Source: Morchella semilibera (Eukaryota > Ascomycota > Pezizomycetes > Pezizales > Morchellaceae). From it: DNA of 64,000 nt. A program made the translations under genes and the position numbers. Below, one piece after another: positions 26,472-38,272 of the stretch (position 1 is the first letter of the stretch; each line of letters opens with the position of its first letter). The notes under the pieces were generated by a model. The model made no database searches. It worked only from the letters and a program-made list of their open reading frames with translations, and was not told the origin of the DNA. The stretch lies in assembly GCA_009192285.1 (NCBI GenBank), contig WBVU01000003.1, positions 496,001-560,000 of the forward strand, read 5' to 3'.

Positions 26472-29400
26472 CTAGATATGCCTATTTATGTTCTGTGGCT
26501 CTGGAAGCTTGCGGGAGTTGAGAAACTCCAACTGTTCTGGAGTTTTCATGTTATCAAAGAAAGGTGTAATGAATGGGCTATCGACCATTTGGACTGGAAT
26601 ATCTACAGGGTGAAAGATATCCGCAGTAAGGAATTTTGGAAACCCTTGGGGCTTCCCGTGAACTTCATTTGAATTGGTAATTGCTGTAGTAGTATCGGGG
26701 GACTTAGGATTGGGTTTGTTGGTAATTGGCATGGCCACTTGCTGGACACTGTCGAGAGGCTCTGGATCCATTTGGTCGGCACTTGAATCATTGCTTTCAT
26801 CTTTGATATGGTCCTGACGAATATCGCTAGGTGGTTCCGGGTTCAATGAGATAGAATCTGGACCGTCATTTACAGCACCAGCAGCAATATCCATATCTTT
26901 GATATTCTGCTCACGCACACCTGCATGAGTCGGGTAGATGAAACGGGCAGTAGCCGCTACCCTAAACTTTCCTAGAGGAATAACAGAGTGCTGTTGCAGG
27001 TCACAACGAGTCAGAATAGTCCAAGGACTAAGGAGAAATCAAATAATTAAACATACCTCCCAGTATTTTTGAATGTCTGATCCGCTCATTACCATGACGT
27101 CCCCATGGTTTAGACACAAGTCGAGCTTGACTCTAGAATTATCCTTTGGGATGCGGACTGGTGATTTCTGTTGAAGGTCTGGTAGATCTTCATTTTCCTC
27201 CTCCTCCGGCTCTTCCTCATCGGTATTTGAATTATCATGTTGTAACAAGGCGGGAGGTTTGGTTGTCCAAAGATGGGTATCCTTGATATATCTTTTTTTC
27301 AATCGAAACTTCATACGAGCTGGAGCGCCCAAGGAGATAGAGGCTACAGTCTCCCCAAGGCCAGCCTCCCCATCATCATGAAACTAGATTTCCTTGCAAT
27401 ATGAGCGAGTGTTACCGCGGAAATGTGAGTGCTAAGGTGAAACTCACGTCCATTTTTTGGCCTTCGAAATAGCCGACACTAAGAATTTCATTGAATTCTG
27501 CATCGTGATGAACAAGTCTCGAAATCTCAGTGACGAGGTTTAGGGCCTGAGTTACGACTGGCGGTGACTGGTCAAATGGACTGCTGTCCACCTTTGCAAT
27601 GAATTTATATGGAGCGCCCTAAGAAATAATTAACAACAGATAAATATAAACAGAATTCAATAACATGATCAAAATCTTACACAATTGAATGAAAATTGTT
27701 GGGTTAATAATCTTCCCCTGGCTAAATGAGTGTTAATATGAAACCTTATCTGCCATAGATGGGTTAGTTCAACTTACATTTATGGTTTTGCATGGGGAAA
27801 CGCTTAAATGGCATATCAATGGATTGATAATTGTCCAATAGCCAATCAGCGCCCCTGGGACGTGAATTTGTTTGTTTGTTCGAAAGGATATGGGTAACTG
27901 TACCACAATCTCCGAATTCATACTGCATCACTGTCATACCATCTACGACAAACCTTTTGTACACAACATCTGGATGAGACTTGTTTGTAGGTACCGCAGG
28001 TCCTGTAAAAATTGGACGATGCGGGTTTGCCAAACTAGCAGCAGAAAAGATTGTGCGGGGCGGGTTATTGGTGTAGTCACATGATAAGCATCTCCAACCT
28101 GCCCATAGTTCTCTACAGTTCAGGCGGCCGCATTTGGGACAACACATACCCTTCCAGTAGATCCGTGAGACATCTTCTCCGTTGTAGTAAATGTCACGCG
28201 TTTCATCGAGGATAGGTGCTAGGTCGCTAGGTGGTTTCGAGTTTTCTAGAGGCCATGGTGTTCTGCAGCTGATGAAGTTTTGAGTATATTTAAGCTCTAC
28301 AGGCGCATCCTCACCATTAATCTATTTAGGTAAAAGATTAATGTCCGTCCATCCTAGGATGAAGCAAGCAGAGCATATTTACCTTCCAGAATTGTGGGCA
28401 ATTCTGATCCAGACACATCCACCCCTCTTCGTAGATATATGGGCTCTCGGTTTTACAAGCGCGGCAAGTTCCTGAAACCATTTCCTCAGGGTGTTCACTT
28501 TCGGTAGATGGTTCTGAAGCCCACCAGCCGTCCGTTGTCGTGTCGAGCTTTTCGAATCTAAATTTCCACCTAGCGAACCCAGTCGCTTGATCTTTTTCTG
28601 CCCATCCGCAAGTGACCTTGAACCAGTCCATAACGCAGTATGTATGTGGGATTTTCGATGGAGAATTTCCACAGTTCTTGCCTGCATTTGAAAATTGACA
28701 AAATGAGTATTAGGTAGAAACCGCAGGTAAAAATATATTACTAACCAATTATCAGGACCATGGGTGACTTGTCTCTAATGTTCCTAAGGAGATATTGAAT
28801 TGTTTTGTCATCTCTGGTTTGGCTTGAGAGAAGCCTGCGATTCCCGTCCTCGTCGGTGCCGGATTTACCACCGCTGTAAAGTCTATTATTAAAATACAGT
28901 ACTATATATAACTCAAAGGAGGAATATACGAACGTGTGAGCGATGGCAACTTTCCCATCAATGTAGTCCCTCGGAGAAGGGAAACCGTCAAGTAGAGATC
29001 CTAGAACAAGACCGTCATGCCCATAAACGCCACCTTGGTAACTACGATAGTAAGTCAAACTCTCACAAAGTTCTTGACGAGACTATAAGATATCATGCAT
29101 TGATTAGTACTACATTCAAGATCGAGTACGGGTATAGATACATAAAGAAAGACAAATCTTACCTCGCACCAAATGGCTGGTCTCCTGATACCAGGAGGTT
29201 TATCTGCTTGGGGATCGCGTGAGATAACTGATATCTCCTGGCTAATATTCTCGGTCTGGGGCTTATTCGTTACTTCCTTTTTAACTCTGCATCTTTTGGT
29301 TTTAGGCCCTGTAGGTCGTTTTTTGTGTGAAGGTGGTGAGTCAGACGCTGGTGGGCGTTCGTCGTCACTCTGACTGGTTTTGACGACTTTGCCCCTTGCT

Positions 29401-30970
29401 AGAATAAGCCCTTCATCTCGGGTACATTGAGAACCCTCGTTGATACACCTATCGCAAGGAGTCTTTCTGTTGCAGGACTGATGTTTCTTTGCGCAACTAT
29501 GAAGATAATGTTTAGAAAAAGTGGCCACAAGATTCTTAAGGGAAAAGGGCCCTACCCGTGGCAAGCTTTCGGTGCCATATATACCCCATTGACAAGCGTA
29601 AGGACATCAGTCTCGCCTTTCTCGGAGTTATCATTAGCAGAAATGGATGATGAGCCTGTTTGGCCCCCACTTTTTTGAGCACTTTTGGCACCAGAGTTCA
29701 ACTTTTGTCTTTTTGGAGTTAGTTTTCCCGCCTTTTCGCCTTCGACGTGGAGTTTATTAGTAATATCTACTCTTTTATCAGCTTTTTCGTTCTAGTCAGA
29801 AAGCTCATTAAGATCACTCTTACCTGCGAGCGGCCGGGTTTGAGAGGGACCTGTAGTAATGTTGGGTTTGGCTCCATTTTCAATGAATCTTTTCTTTGGA
29901 ACAGTAGAACTGGAGGTTGAATTTCGAGATTTATGGGTTCTGCTCGGTTCTTTACGGGGCCGTAGCCTCTCCGGGGTTATTGTAGTGTCAGCTAAGATCC
30001 CAGTTTTCCTAGTAATCTTTGGAAAGATTGGTGTAGGATCTCGTGGTTTATCGGCTCCTTCAGATAAAGCCCTAGACTGGCGAATCAAACTTTTATCAGA
30101 ACCTGAGGGAAGGTCGGCCCGAAATGAAAACTGTTGGGTACTATAACCGGGAGGCAAGGATGCGTGACGTTTGACCGGCTCTTCAGGGGGGCTTTCATCC
30201 TCATATTCAACCCAACTCCAAGTGGGTTTTTTCTTCTTGCGCACACCCTTTTTTCGTGGAGAACGGGTCTCGAGTGATAATGCGTGATCCGACTGATCAA
30301 CCTGAGCCGAGTCGAGCTTCGGCTTTTTGCCAGTAAAAATTGTGTTTGAAGATAAAAGCGTTGTTGCAGCTGGGTTTAAGTTTTTAGTTGGAGAAGCATC
30401 AACCCGTGGGTTCTGATCGCTCCCAAAGCTAAGTCTGCTTCTTTTCCTGGGAATTTCCATATAATCTCCGTTAGAGTGGTTGCTTAGCGCTCCGTTTCCA
30501 CAGCTGACTTTGCTTGACGACCGAAGCTGCCTTGGTCCGGCGGTACCAAGGTCGCTGTCTTCGTTAGCAGCAATGGCTCTGGCAACTCGAAATGCTTCAA
30601 CTGTATCTGGATCAGCACAGACATCGATTCCGCGGACACGAGACTTATGACGGGTGTTTTGAGGCGGATTAATATTAAGGACTGAGTCTTCTTCTCCTTC
30701 TCCTTCTTCTTGGGTATCGTTTTCCGTATCGTCAAGAACATTGGACCTATTATCAGCATCTTCAGCCTCGACTTCCGAAGACGGTAATTGAGGCTCTGCG
30801 TCAAAGTACAAGTCCAAGTCTGATATTGTAGACAGTGAACTCATTGAAGAAATTGAATATGTCGGCGAGGGAGGAATTTCAGCCTCTAAAAAACCTGCCA
30901 GGTTGGCAGAAGAATTATTCAGGCGTGGCCCCAACTGGGGAGCAGCAGAAAGTGTAATACTATCTTGCAT
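26472..30970 (-). CDS. Zn2Cys6-AlkB-type Fe(II)/2-oxoglutarate dioxygenase fusion
   Basis: Eleven exons read cleanly: 30970-29824, 29781-29556, 29496-29163, 29082-28934, 28873-28746, 28681-28383, 28321-27778, 27721-27681, 27618-27448, 27383-27057 and 26990-26472. All splice phases close, giving 1,294 residues. Residues 1-450 are disordered and acidic/Ser-rich. A binuclear zinc cluster C-x2-C-x6-C-x5-C-x2-C-x6-C spans 456-482. A conserved fungal domain (YRSYQGGVY, AHTGGKSG) covers about 570-665. Two zinc ribbons use Cys734/737/751/756 and Cys822/825/830/839/842. The C-terminal double-stranded beta-helix core has FHDDGE (His1015, Asp1017), HGDVMVMSG, the distal His1123, and Arg1132/Arg1138 in the AlkB R-x5-R spacing, so Fe(II) and 2OG ligands are intact. 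Known: AlkB-family enzymes oxidatively demethylate nucleic acids. Inferred: a nuclear enzyme targeted to DNA. Substrate unknown. Confidence 0.88.
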
Positions 30971-33178
30971 CTCCTCTTCTAGAGGAACTAATACACCGGA
31001 GATGGGTTAGCAAATCAATCTGTGCTAGAGATTATAATGGACATTAATCGAGCTACCAAATGAAAGAAAGCGCGGAGCGGGTTAAGAGGAAACCTCTTTT
31101 AACAGGATATTCCGGAACTCCAAAAAAGAGATAGATGAATTGCTCGGAATAATGCAACCCTCGATGTAATAATATTATATAGGGGATAGGGAAACGGATG
31201 AAACCGACGTGGTTTAGATTCGAAGGATATTTCTCTACACTAACCTCTGATGGATTGCGTCATGATGGTAGAATCAACTCTGACGCGGCGGTGTGCGTTG
31301 GGTTAAGAGAGATTTAAATACTCGGACAGATTATATCTGCTGGAAGACAGATGGGAGAGGGTTCGATGGGGAATTTTGATTTGGAGATGGAGGTGAGTGA
31401 TGGGGGGAAGAAGAAGGGAGGGAGGAGGTGGGAAGGGAACGGTAAAGATTGAGAAAGAAAATGGCCAGGCAAGGAGACTATTAGAGTGTGAAAAAAACGC
31501 AGCGGAGGGTTTAGGGTTGGGTCCTTGCTAGTAGAATTAAGGTACCATAAAGTTAGGCCTCGAGTTCGAGCTCTACACTCATTCACTGATACATCTATCT
31601 ACTTAAGGGCTTTAGTAGTAGACTAAACAACTTCGGGGGTTGGATTTGGGATATTATAGAAATTGACGGGCTCGTCCCTTAAGCTCTCTCGACCCAATAT
31701 TGTATATATGCATATACTAACGAAACCTGTTTGATAGATTTGATTTAGTACCGTATATCAAATCCGCCATCCGATAGCGTAACTCATACCTGCCGCCTTT
31801 AGGACTTATAGCTTTATGGCATATAACTCACTATCGTCTCCTGAATTATCCAATTCAGGGGCATACTCGAATCGTACACTTAGTTTTCCTTCGATAGTAA
31901 GCGCGCTTGAATTCGGAGTAGTTTATCCTGAAAGATTGATCAATAATAAAAGGCACAGTTGTGGAATTTTAAGGACCGCGTTGGTGATATGTAGGAATGA
32001 GTATTGGTGTAGTGACTCGGAGCCATGTAATCACATCGTACTATAGTCCGCTGATCTTATTATGGGTTACACAATGCCTGATCGTCCAGCACCAAGCCGT
32101 AAAAAAAAAGAAATGTGCTAAATTAATATAGAGCTCGTCGAATACGTATATATATTGGCTTTTCGTAGTCCTCTGTGCCTAACCGTCAGTGGTTGAGAGG
32201 AATATTGTTTAGGAGATACATGCGAGTACTCAGCCAGGTGTTCAAGCATAAAGTACTTCCAGCTTGATTTTCCATGCGTCACCTATCTCGCTTGTTTATC
32301 AGAATACGGCTGAGCTGCGGCTCGAATAGTCTAATTTACATGGATCTGAGCCGCCTTGTGCCCAATGAAGCTTATTTCTACGCACGCGCACGAATGCCTG
32401 TAGGTACACGTAAAAGAACACGACATGCGGCAACTACATGTAACGCAAAATCTGAGAAAATTCGTTGCACTGCAGCAAGGATTATTTACACCAAAACTTG
32501 CGGATTGACGTCTAAATGTGGGCTCTGGTTGGCCTATACCCCTGCTGTCTCGCAACAAATTTTTTCAGATAATACGGTATATATATGGGTATATATATGT
32601 GGTCTGTAACATCTCTGTCTGGTTAAGACAAACGCCATATATCTTAGTGGTCGAGTGAGGTGTCGTGTCTGTGATATTGTTCATCTAATTTGGTAAGGTA
32701 CTGCAGCCAGGCCCGGCTTGAACGAAAACAAACGACTCTACAAAACCAATGTAGAAACATGTATAGCTGTAAGCTAAACCGAGGATGTAGAAGGTGCGAG
32801 ATACCCCCGAACGCAAAATACCCCAACTTCAAATTTCCCCAGGGTGAACTACCCTAGCCAATATAAAAAACGTTCTAATGTCACTAAAGATGTTTTTTTA
32901 CCTCTAGTGCCTGACTTTGCTCCAGTGCGGTGGTCTTCCTCCAGCCGTGACCCTTCATTACATCGAGAATAAAATTCAACATCCTGGGTAATCACTAATT
33001 ACTACTCGTAGTAGGATCGATCTCTTTTTTCAAGCATTTGGGTTGGGTAGAAACTCGTCGCCCTTTGGAATGAAGGTCGTGCTTGAGTGTGTTGGGTTCG
33101 GTGTGTCTCGGAGGAGAACATCAAAGCTAGTGTTCACTCTGTGGGCGATAGTAGAAAGGATTAATATCCCTCACCGCT
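30971..33178. other. Intergenic region between dioxygenase and PET191
   Basis: No gene is recognised. The part next to 30970 should hold the dioxygenase promoter. AT-rich stretches occur near 31160-31190 and 31700-31720. Short open frames on both strands (for example 32274-32609) have no recognisable motif. One TACATGTA octamer lies near 32429. Confidence 0.5.
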
Positions 33179-33690
33179 CTATTCTTTCTTCCCTTCACCT
33201 GACTCCCCCCCACCTCCTACCCCCTGCTCAGGATACATAGGCCTGCCTCCATACAGCTGTGGTGCTCTCCCACTCCCTTCTACTTCTTTGCTTGACCCAA
33301 TTGGTGCGTTGCCACGGAATCGCTTCCTCATATCGACCATTCCTCTCCTACAAATCAGATTATAAGAGATCAGTAACCAACTACACTAGGAATAACAGCG
33401 GTATTGGTATTGGGAGAGAAGGGCACCGGAGAGGGTCAAACGCACTTGCACTGGCCATAACTCCTCTTTAATTGCTGGCATTGAGTTGGCAACGTCTCCG
33501 ACAATGGTGGGCGAATGCAATCGCTGGGTTTATTGCGCTGAACCATAACGCAATCGGAATTCTGGAGACATTCCGCTAGAGCCGCTCCTGTCGACCGCAG
33601 ACTTCGTAAGTATAATTTTAAATCACCATATATGATAGGTTTTGGGCGCTGAGAAGGGGCCATACGGATGTCTTTGCACGAGGACGGCAT
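33179..33690 (-). CDS. PET191: Cytochrome c oxidase assembly factor PET191/COA5
   Basis: Three exons (33690-33666, 33587-33446, 33347-33179) join in phase to give 111 residues. The start is the ATG at 33690, and the first exon encodes only 8 codons plus one base. The product has the PET191 signature: Cys5-x9-Cys15, Cys21-x10-Cys32 and Cys45-x9-Cys55, with the core ALAECLQNSDCVMVQRN and the downstream motif RGMVDMRKRFRGN. The C-terminal 40 residues are Gly/Pro-rich and variable. Known: Pet191/COA5 is a twin CX9C protein of the mitochondrial intermembrane space needed for assembly of cytochrome c oxidase. There is no cleavable presequence, as expected for disulfide-relay import. Conserved cysteines and clean splicing argue that it is functional. 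Confidence 0.93.
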
Positions 33691-35847
33691 TTCGGTAAAC
33701 TTTTCGTAACAAAATCAAACGTGTTGCGTTTAGCAGAGGACGAAAAGTGGGATGACGGTGCCAAGAGCTGGTTATACTAAGGCGGTTAGACTCCAAAGAC
33801 TATAATATCAGTCCTAGCGCGGATCAAGTCAGGATTGACTAAATGCGAATGGAGGTTTTGATTGGTCAACCGGTTAAATGGTTTGATCTTTGAGATTTTA
33901 GTTTTAGCTTTAGAAAAAAAAGGGCAAGCTATCATTTACTTAGGCAGCCTGCGTACAGGAACGGGTACATATTGAAAGATTGGAAAGCGACTCGAAGAAG
34001 CGACAAACGCCTAACAATATTTATAAAGATTCAACTTTGGGTGTGGTGAAGACCTATTATAATTACAATGCATTTTAGAATATTTGCTGTTGGATTCTGG
34101 GTAGCTAGGGCACCAATTGCCGCTATATATTGAGGCTACCAAAGGCATCATTGAGCCCAATGGACATGAGACAGTATTATAAAGCTGACACTAAAAGCGG
34201 GGCTTGGAACAGGACGAAAGAGTCTGGAAGGACATAAAGGAACCTTATATAAATAACTGATTAGACGCCGTAGCATACATTCCAAACCGGGTGATATTTC
34301 ATGACCCGCACTCTAAGTACAGGAAGAGTTCTGGTGTTCCTAGGTTGAGTATCTCGATCTCCCTTTTGGCTGACCTCTAGTATAAATATGAGCGAAATTT
34401 CTTGGGATCTAGCCAGTTTGTTGGCGTCTAGTAATTAAACGTGGGTCGGGGGATTAGCAAGAATACATGTATTAAACGGGGAAATTAGGCGCTAACCGTA
34501 AGACCGATGTTTAATATTTGTATCTAGTACTTGATCGGCCATCTAGTTATTTATTGTCCCAATTAACGGTTAAGTCCCAATAATAAATTTGACCAATCAC
34601 AACGAAGTACATACATCATGGTATGATATAGACGACTTCTCTGGCCACTCGGGCACCCCCCTCACTCGGACAGTCGATGATAATTAGAGAAGAGATAGAG
34701 AAGCCACTTAAACTGTTGATCTTCCCTTTTTACGTTAACTGTCCCGGGGGGGGGGGGTGTCCGGGTGGCTAGGGAAACCGTCTATGTACGTGTATGGGTA
34801 CGTACCTATGAGATGATATATCGATACTACCAAATTGAAGCTAATCGGGTCATATTCTATGTACTGTAAAGATTAAACTACCGAATAGTAACGAAGGTTG
34901 GATATCCAGAAGGCTATATACGTATATAATGGATTTAGAGGAAGAATGGTCAGAGTTGGGGTTAATTGCAATTGGGGTCAAAGAAGTTACATAAACATAT
35001 TACCAATGATAGTTAGCGTTGTATTTAGTTAGATACTAGTACTAAAGAAGAGATATTATGGCCGAATTTTAGTTTACTTTCGGAATTTTGATTTGGCCTT
35101 TGCCGGATAAGGGCCAATTTCTTGAACACCCCTTTTGATCAACCTGAAATGCAACTCATCCTTGCATGCAGCTCAACGGTCGATGATAACGGCAGTCTCG
35201 GACAGATCGATATCTATCATCCTCAATAGACATCCCCAATTACTATCAGTCATATATAGTCCAAGACGGACACGCGTGGGTGGAACTTCGGAGCTTCAGA
35301 CCAGACTACTTATCCGCACAGCTGACTGCACGATCCATTAGATAAAGTCAGGAGAGCTTAAGCACGCGAGTGAAGGTATTCCGGCAGTTCTTATCAGGTG
35401 AGCTCTCGAATAATGTTCATGACCAGCCTGGCCCCTTTCCCATGGAATTTGCAAAGCTAATTGGAATTATCTTACCCTAGCTTGTTTCGCGAATCCCTCT
35501 TTTATCTCTGAAGCTGCTATTCCGCGTTTTCTTTGTGGGCGATAGGCACAAGGGAAGGAATCATGCCTATGCCGATTGTAGGCCGGCTCCATTTGTAATA
35601 ATTTCCCGTCTCTGTTTTCTTTGGAAGCTCTGCTTCAACTTGACCACCTAAAATATGTGTCACCCTGCTTGTGCAGGTTACATGCCCCATTTCCTGGATA
35701 GAATTATTTCGTACTAATGCTTCTTCGTGAAATACTAGGTTGGAGTACGTTGCCCTAATATTTTCATTTCTATTCCTTGTATTTGAGAAAGTAATACGAG
35801 TCATTACCTTGGCTCTCCGTAAGAAACCCTTTGGACCTTAGTTTTGA
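33691..35847. other. Intergenic region between PET191 and lipase
   Basis: This region should hold the divergent promoters of PET191 (minus) and the lipase (plus). It also holds an inverted-repeat element at 34628-34785. Sequence at about 33950-34350 has a somewhat coding-like texture but is interrupted in every frame I tried; I cannot identify it. A minus-strand frame of 95 codons at 35517-35804 starts with ATG but has no recognisable motif and is left unannotated. Confidence 0.45.
34628..34785. mobile_element. MITE-like element with about 45-bp imperfect terminal inverted repeats
   Basis: Bases 34628-34673 match the reverse complement of about 34738-34785 at roughly three quarters of positions. 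Both begin ATAGACG and contain a GCCAC(T/C)CGG block followed by a C-run (a G-run on the right side) and end near GGACAG. The core of about 60 bases is AT-rich and non-coding. The G-run of about 13 at 34746-34757 belongs to the right arm. This fits a small non-autonomous DNA element; the family is unknown. Confidence 0.5.
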
Positions 35848-37800
35848 ATGCACCCCTATATAAGGCCAAAAACAACTCTAACGATATCTTTAGCATCGCC
35901 GCTAATAAACTTCTTTTATGCCAAATCACGATCCCTATTCAATTCTTTCTCATCAACCCGGTATACAACCGTCTCCCGTACAAAGGTGGAAAAAGATATA
36001 GTCGCACGTGTTCGAGAGGCGGATGGGTTTATTGAATTATGCGAGATCTGGGACCAAGGTGATTGGCGGGTGGAAGAACATATCGTTCAAACAGGGGATG
36101 GTTATTTGTTGGGCTTACACAGAATCGTAAAAAAATCGACACCAGGGGAGCGGAATGGAAACCGGGGGCAGGGTGGAAATGGAGGAAGGAAGGTCGTTTA
36201 TTTACATCATGGTAAATCGAGTCGTCTTTAAGATCTAACGGGAGATATATATACTGACTCGAAAATAGGATTATTGATGAATAGTGAAGTTTGGGTGTCT
36301 TCTTTGGATAAGGAAAAGTGTCTTCCCTTTGTGCTTGCTGAAAAGGGATTTGATGTTTGGGTAAGTTTTAATACTCTAATGCAATGCCAAAAGTATTGTG
36401 CCTGACATGAGTATTTTCAGTGTGGGAATAATCGAGGAAACAAATATTCAAAGAAATCCATTCACTGCCCTTCCACCTCAACAAAGTTCTGGAACTTCAG
36501 CATGGATGAGTTTGCGTTTCATGATATACCCGACTCCATACACTACATTCTTGCTACTACAAAACAAAGAAGCTTAAGTTACATCGGATTTTCGCAAGGA
36601 ACGGCGCAGGCATTTGCGACCTTAAGCATCCATCCAGCATTAAATAGGAAGGTGGATGTATTTATTGCTCTGGCTCCTGCCATGAGTCCGGCGGGCTTGC
36701 ATAATCCTATTGTGGATGCATTAATGAAGACAAGTCCCAACATAATGTTTCTTTTCTTTGGCCGCAAGAGTATTCTCCCTTCAACGACATTTTGGCAAAG
36801 CATTCTGTGTGAGTCACCCGTGCGTTTAACAATATATATATGAACTAATAGCCCTATAGATCCTCCAATCTTTGTTCGAGTAATTGATTTTTTCCTGGCG
36901 TTCCTATTCAATTGGCGTGCAAACAACATCTCCCTTGACCAAAAGATCGCGGCATACTCAAAACTATACTCTTACGCATCTGTAAAAACTGTGGTCCACT
37001 GGTTCCAGATTATACGTAACAAGTCTTTCCAGATGTATGACGATGATATCCAGTCTCCTATAATGGCATTCTCAGGTAAAAATTTCTATAAGGTTGCAAA
37101 ATTTCCTACCAGGAACATCACTACGCCTATCGTCCTCGTTTATGGAGGCAGTGATAGTTTAGTTGATATAAATGTCATGCTGGAGGAGCTCCCCGGGCAC
37201 ACCATTGCGAAAGAAATCGAGCACTATGAACATCTTGACTTTCTTTGGGCGAGGGACGTGGACAAACTTGTATTTCCACACGTCCTAGAAGCCCTCGACT
37301 TATATTCTTCGAGTGTGGAAGGAAGAAAAAGAACTGGATTAGTAAAGGGTGGGTACCTTAATATTCGTTACAAAAACCATAACTTGCCCCCCTTTTCTGA
37401 AAATGAGTATACTAGTACTAAAGGTGGTGTTTTCCATTTCGGATCAGATATTTCGTCTCGTCCTAGTTCATCAGACTCCACAACCATGAAGATTGCAGGC
37501 CACTCCGCACACAGCGAGACGGATGGGCTCCATCCATCAATTAAAATTCCCCGTGGTGACAGAAGAAGATCTAGTAGTGTGTCAAGCATGTTTTCCACCT
37601 CATCATTAGGGGAAATAAGCATGTCACCGACAAGTAGTAGAGGCCTTATCGGGCCGGGGGGTATTACATTGGGTACCGGAAAACCCACGGCGGGTGTTTC
37701 AACGGGGTTGTCGGTGGATGAAGGCGGGAAGGGAGGAGATATGAGTGGAGCCGGTCTTAAAAAGCAATCAGCGCGAATTGACGAACCCGAAACCGCCTAA
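35848..37800 (+). CDS. AB-hydrolase lipase / steryl ester hydrolase (TGL1/YEH type)
   Basis: Four exons (35848-36211, 36269-36360, 36421-36808, 36860-37800) join in phase to encode 594 residues. The start is fixed by an in-frame stop directly before the ATG. The N-terminal part carries the lipase lid motif (EEHIVQTGDGYLLGLHRI). The alpha/beta hydrolase core has HHGLLMNSEVWV for the oxyanion region, then GNNRGNKYS, and the nucleophile elbow GFSQG with Ser210. The likely triad is completed by Asp380 (VYGGSD) and His406 (EHLDFLW). Motifs such as ALAPAMSP and YPPIFVRVIDFF match the yeast Tgl1/Yeh1/Yeh2 family, which hydrolyses steryl esters at lipid droplets or the plasma membrane. A strong N-terminal membrane anchor is not obvious. 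The last 130 residues are Ser/Gly-rich and probably disordered. No frame breaks. Confidence 0.9.
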
Positions 37801-38177
37801 TCCCACATGTTAGAATTAGGGGTTTACTACGTCTTAAGTTGCCTCAGAGTGTACCAATAGGAGATCAAATTGTTTTAGTGGAGCCTTTCTTTTTTTCTCG
37901 TTTCTTCTACATACACTGGCCAGTGTAATTATGGGAACACAGCGGTGCCTGCAAAATATTTTATAAATTGTGTAGTGCGTGGATTCGGGGGGAAACTCTA
38001 GATACAGAAATCAGGTCAATTATTCAGGTCGATAGTACAGTGCGAGAAAATCACCTCATATTACCTTTGTATTTAGTTGCCCGAGTCGAAAAGCCTTGTG
38101 TTATTGAGCGTCTGCCAATTATCGGACAGTTAATAATTGAAATTAATAATAAAATTAGAAATTTGCCGGCCAGTTCA
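37801..38177. other. Intergenic region between lipase and tRNA-Leu
   Basis: Contains the 3' flank of the lipase gene, with a T-rich stretch near 37886-37900, and the upstream flank of the tRNA gene. No gene is visible. Confidence 0.5.
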
Positions 38178-38258
38178 GGATAGATGGCCGAGTGGTTATG
38201 GCGCTAGCTTCAGGTGCTAGTGGGGCAACCCGCGTGAGTTCGATCCTCACTCTATTCA
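38178..38258 (+). tRNA. tRNA-Leu (anticodon CAG)
   Basis: Folds as a type II tRNA. The acceptor stem GGATAGA pairs with TCTATTC (one G-T pair), followed by discriminator A. The A box TGGCCGAGTGG and B box GAGTTCGATCC are present. The anticodon stem CTAGC/GCTAG closes a 7-base loop TTCAGGT with anticodon CAG. A long variable arm (GGGGCAACCC) is typical of tRNA-Leu. The T stem GTGAG/CTCAC is perfect. There is no intron and CCA is not encoded. Confidence 0.95.
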
Positions 38259-38266
38259 AGAATCTC

Positions 38267-38272
38267 TTTTTT
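38267..38272 (+). terminator. RNA polymerase III terminator of tRNA-Leu
   Basis: A run of six T residues begins 8 bases after the last mature tRNA base, as expected for Pol III termination. Confidence 0.8.

Noticed and set aside
35517-35804. Minus-strand 95-codon frame with ATG upstream of the lipase
   Set aside because: No signal peptide, domain or splice pattern is recognisable and it fills the expected lipase promoter. Cannot be supported without expression data.
35780-35847. Upstream exon for the lipase through the acceptor-like CCTTAG at 35836-35841
   Set aside because: The frame leading into the ATG carries a stop (TGA) directly before it, so an added exon through that acceptor would not read into the protein.
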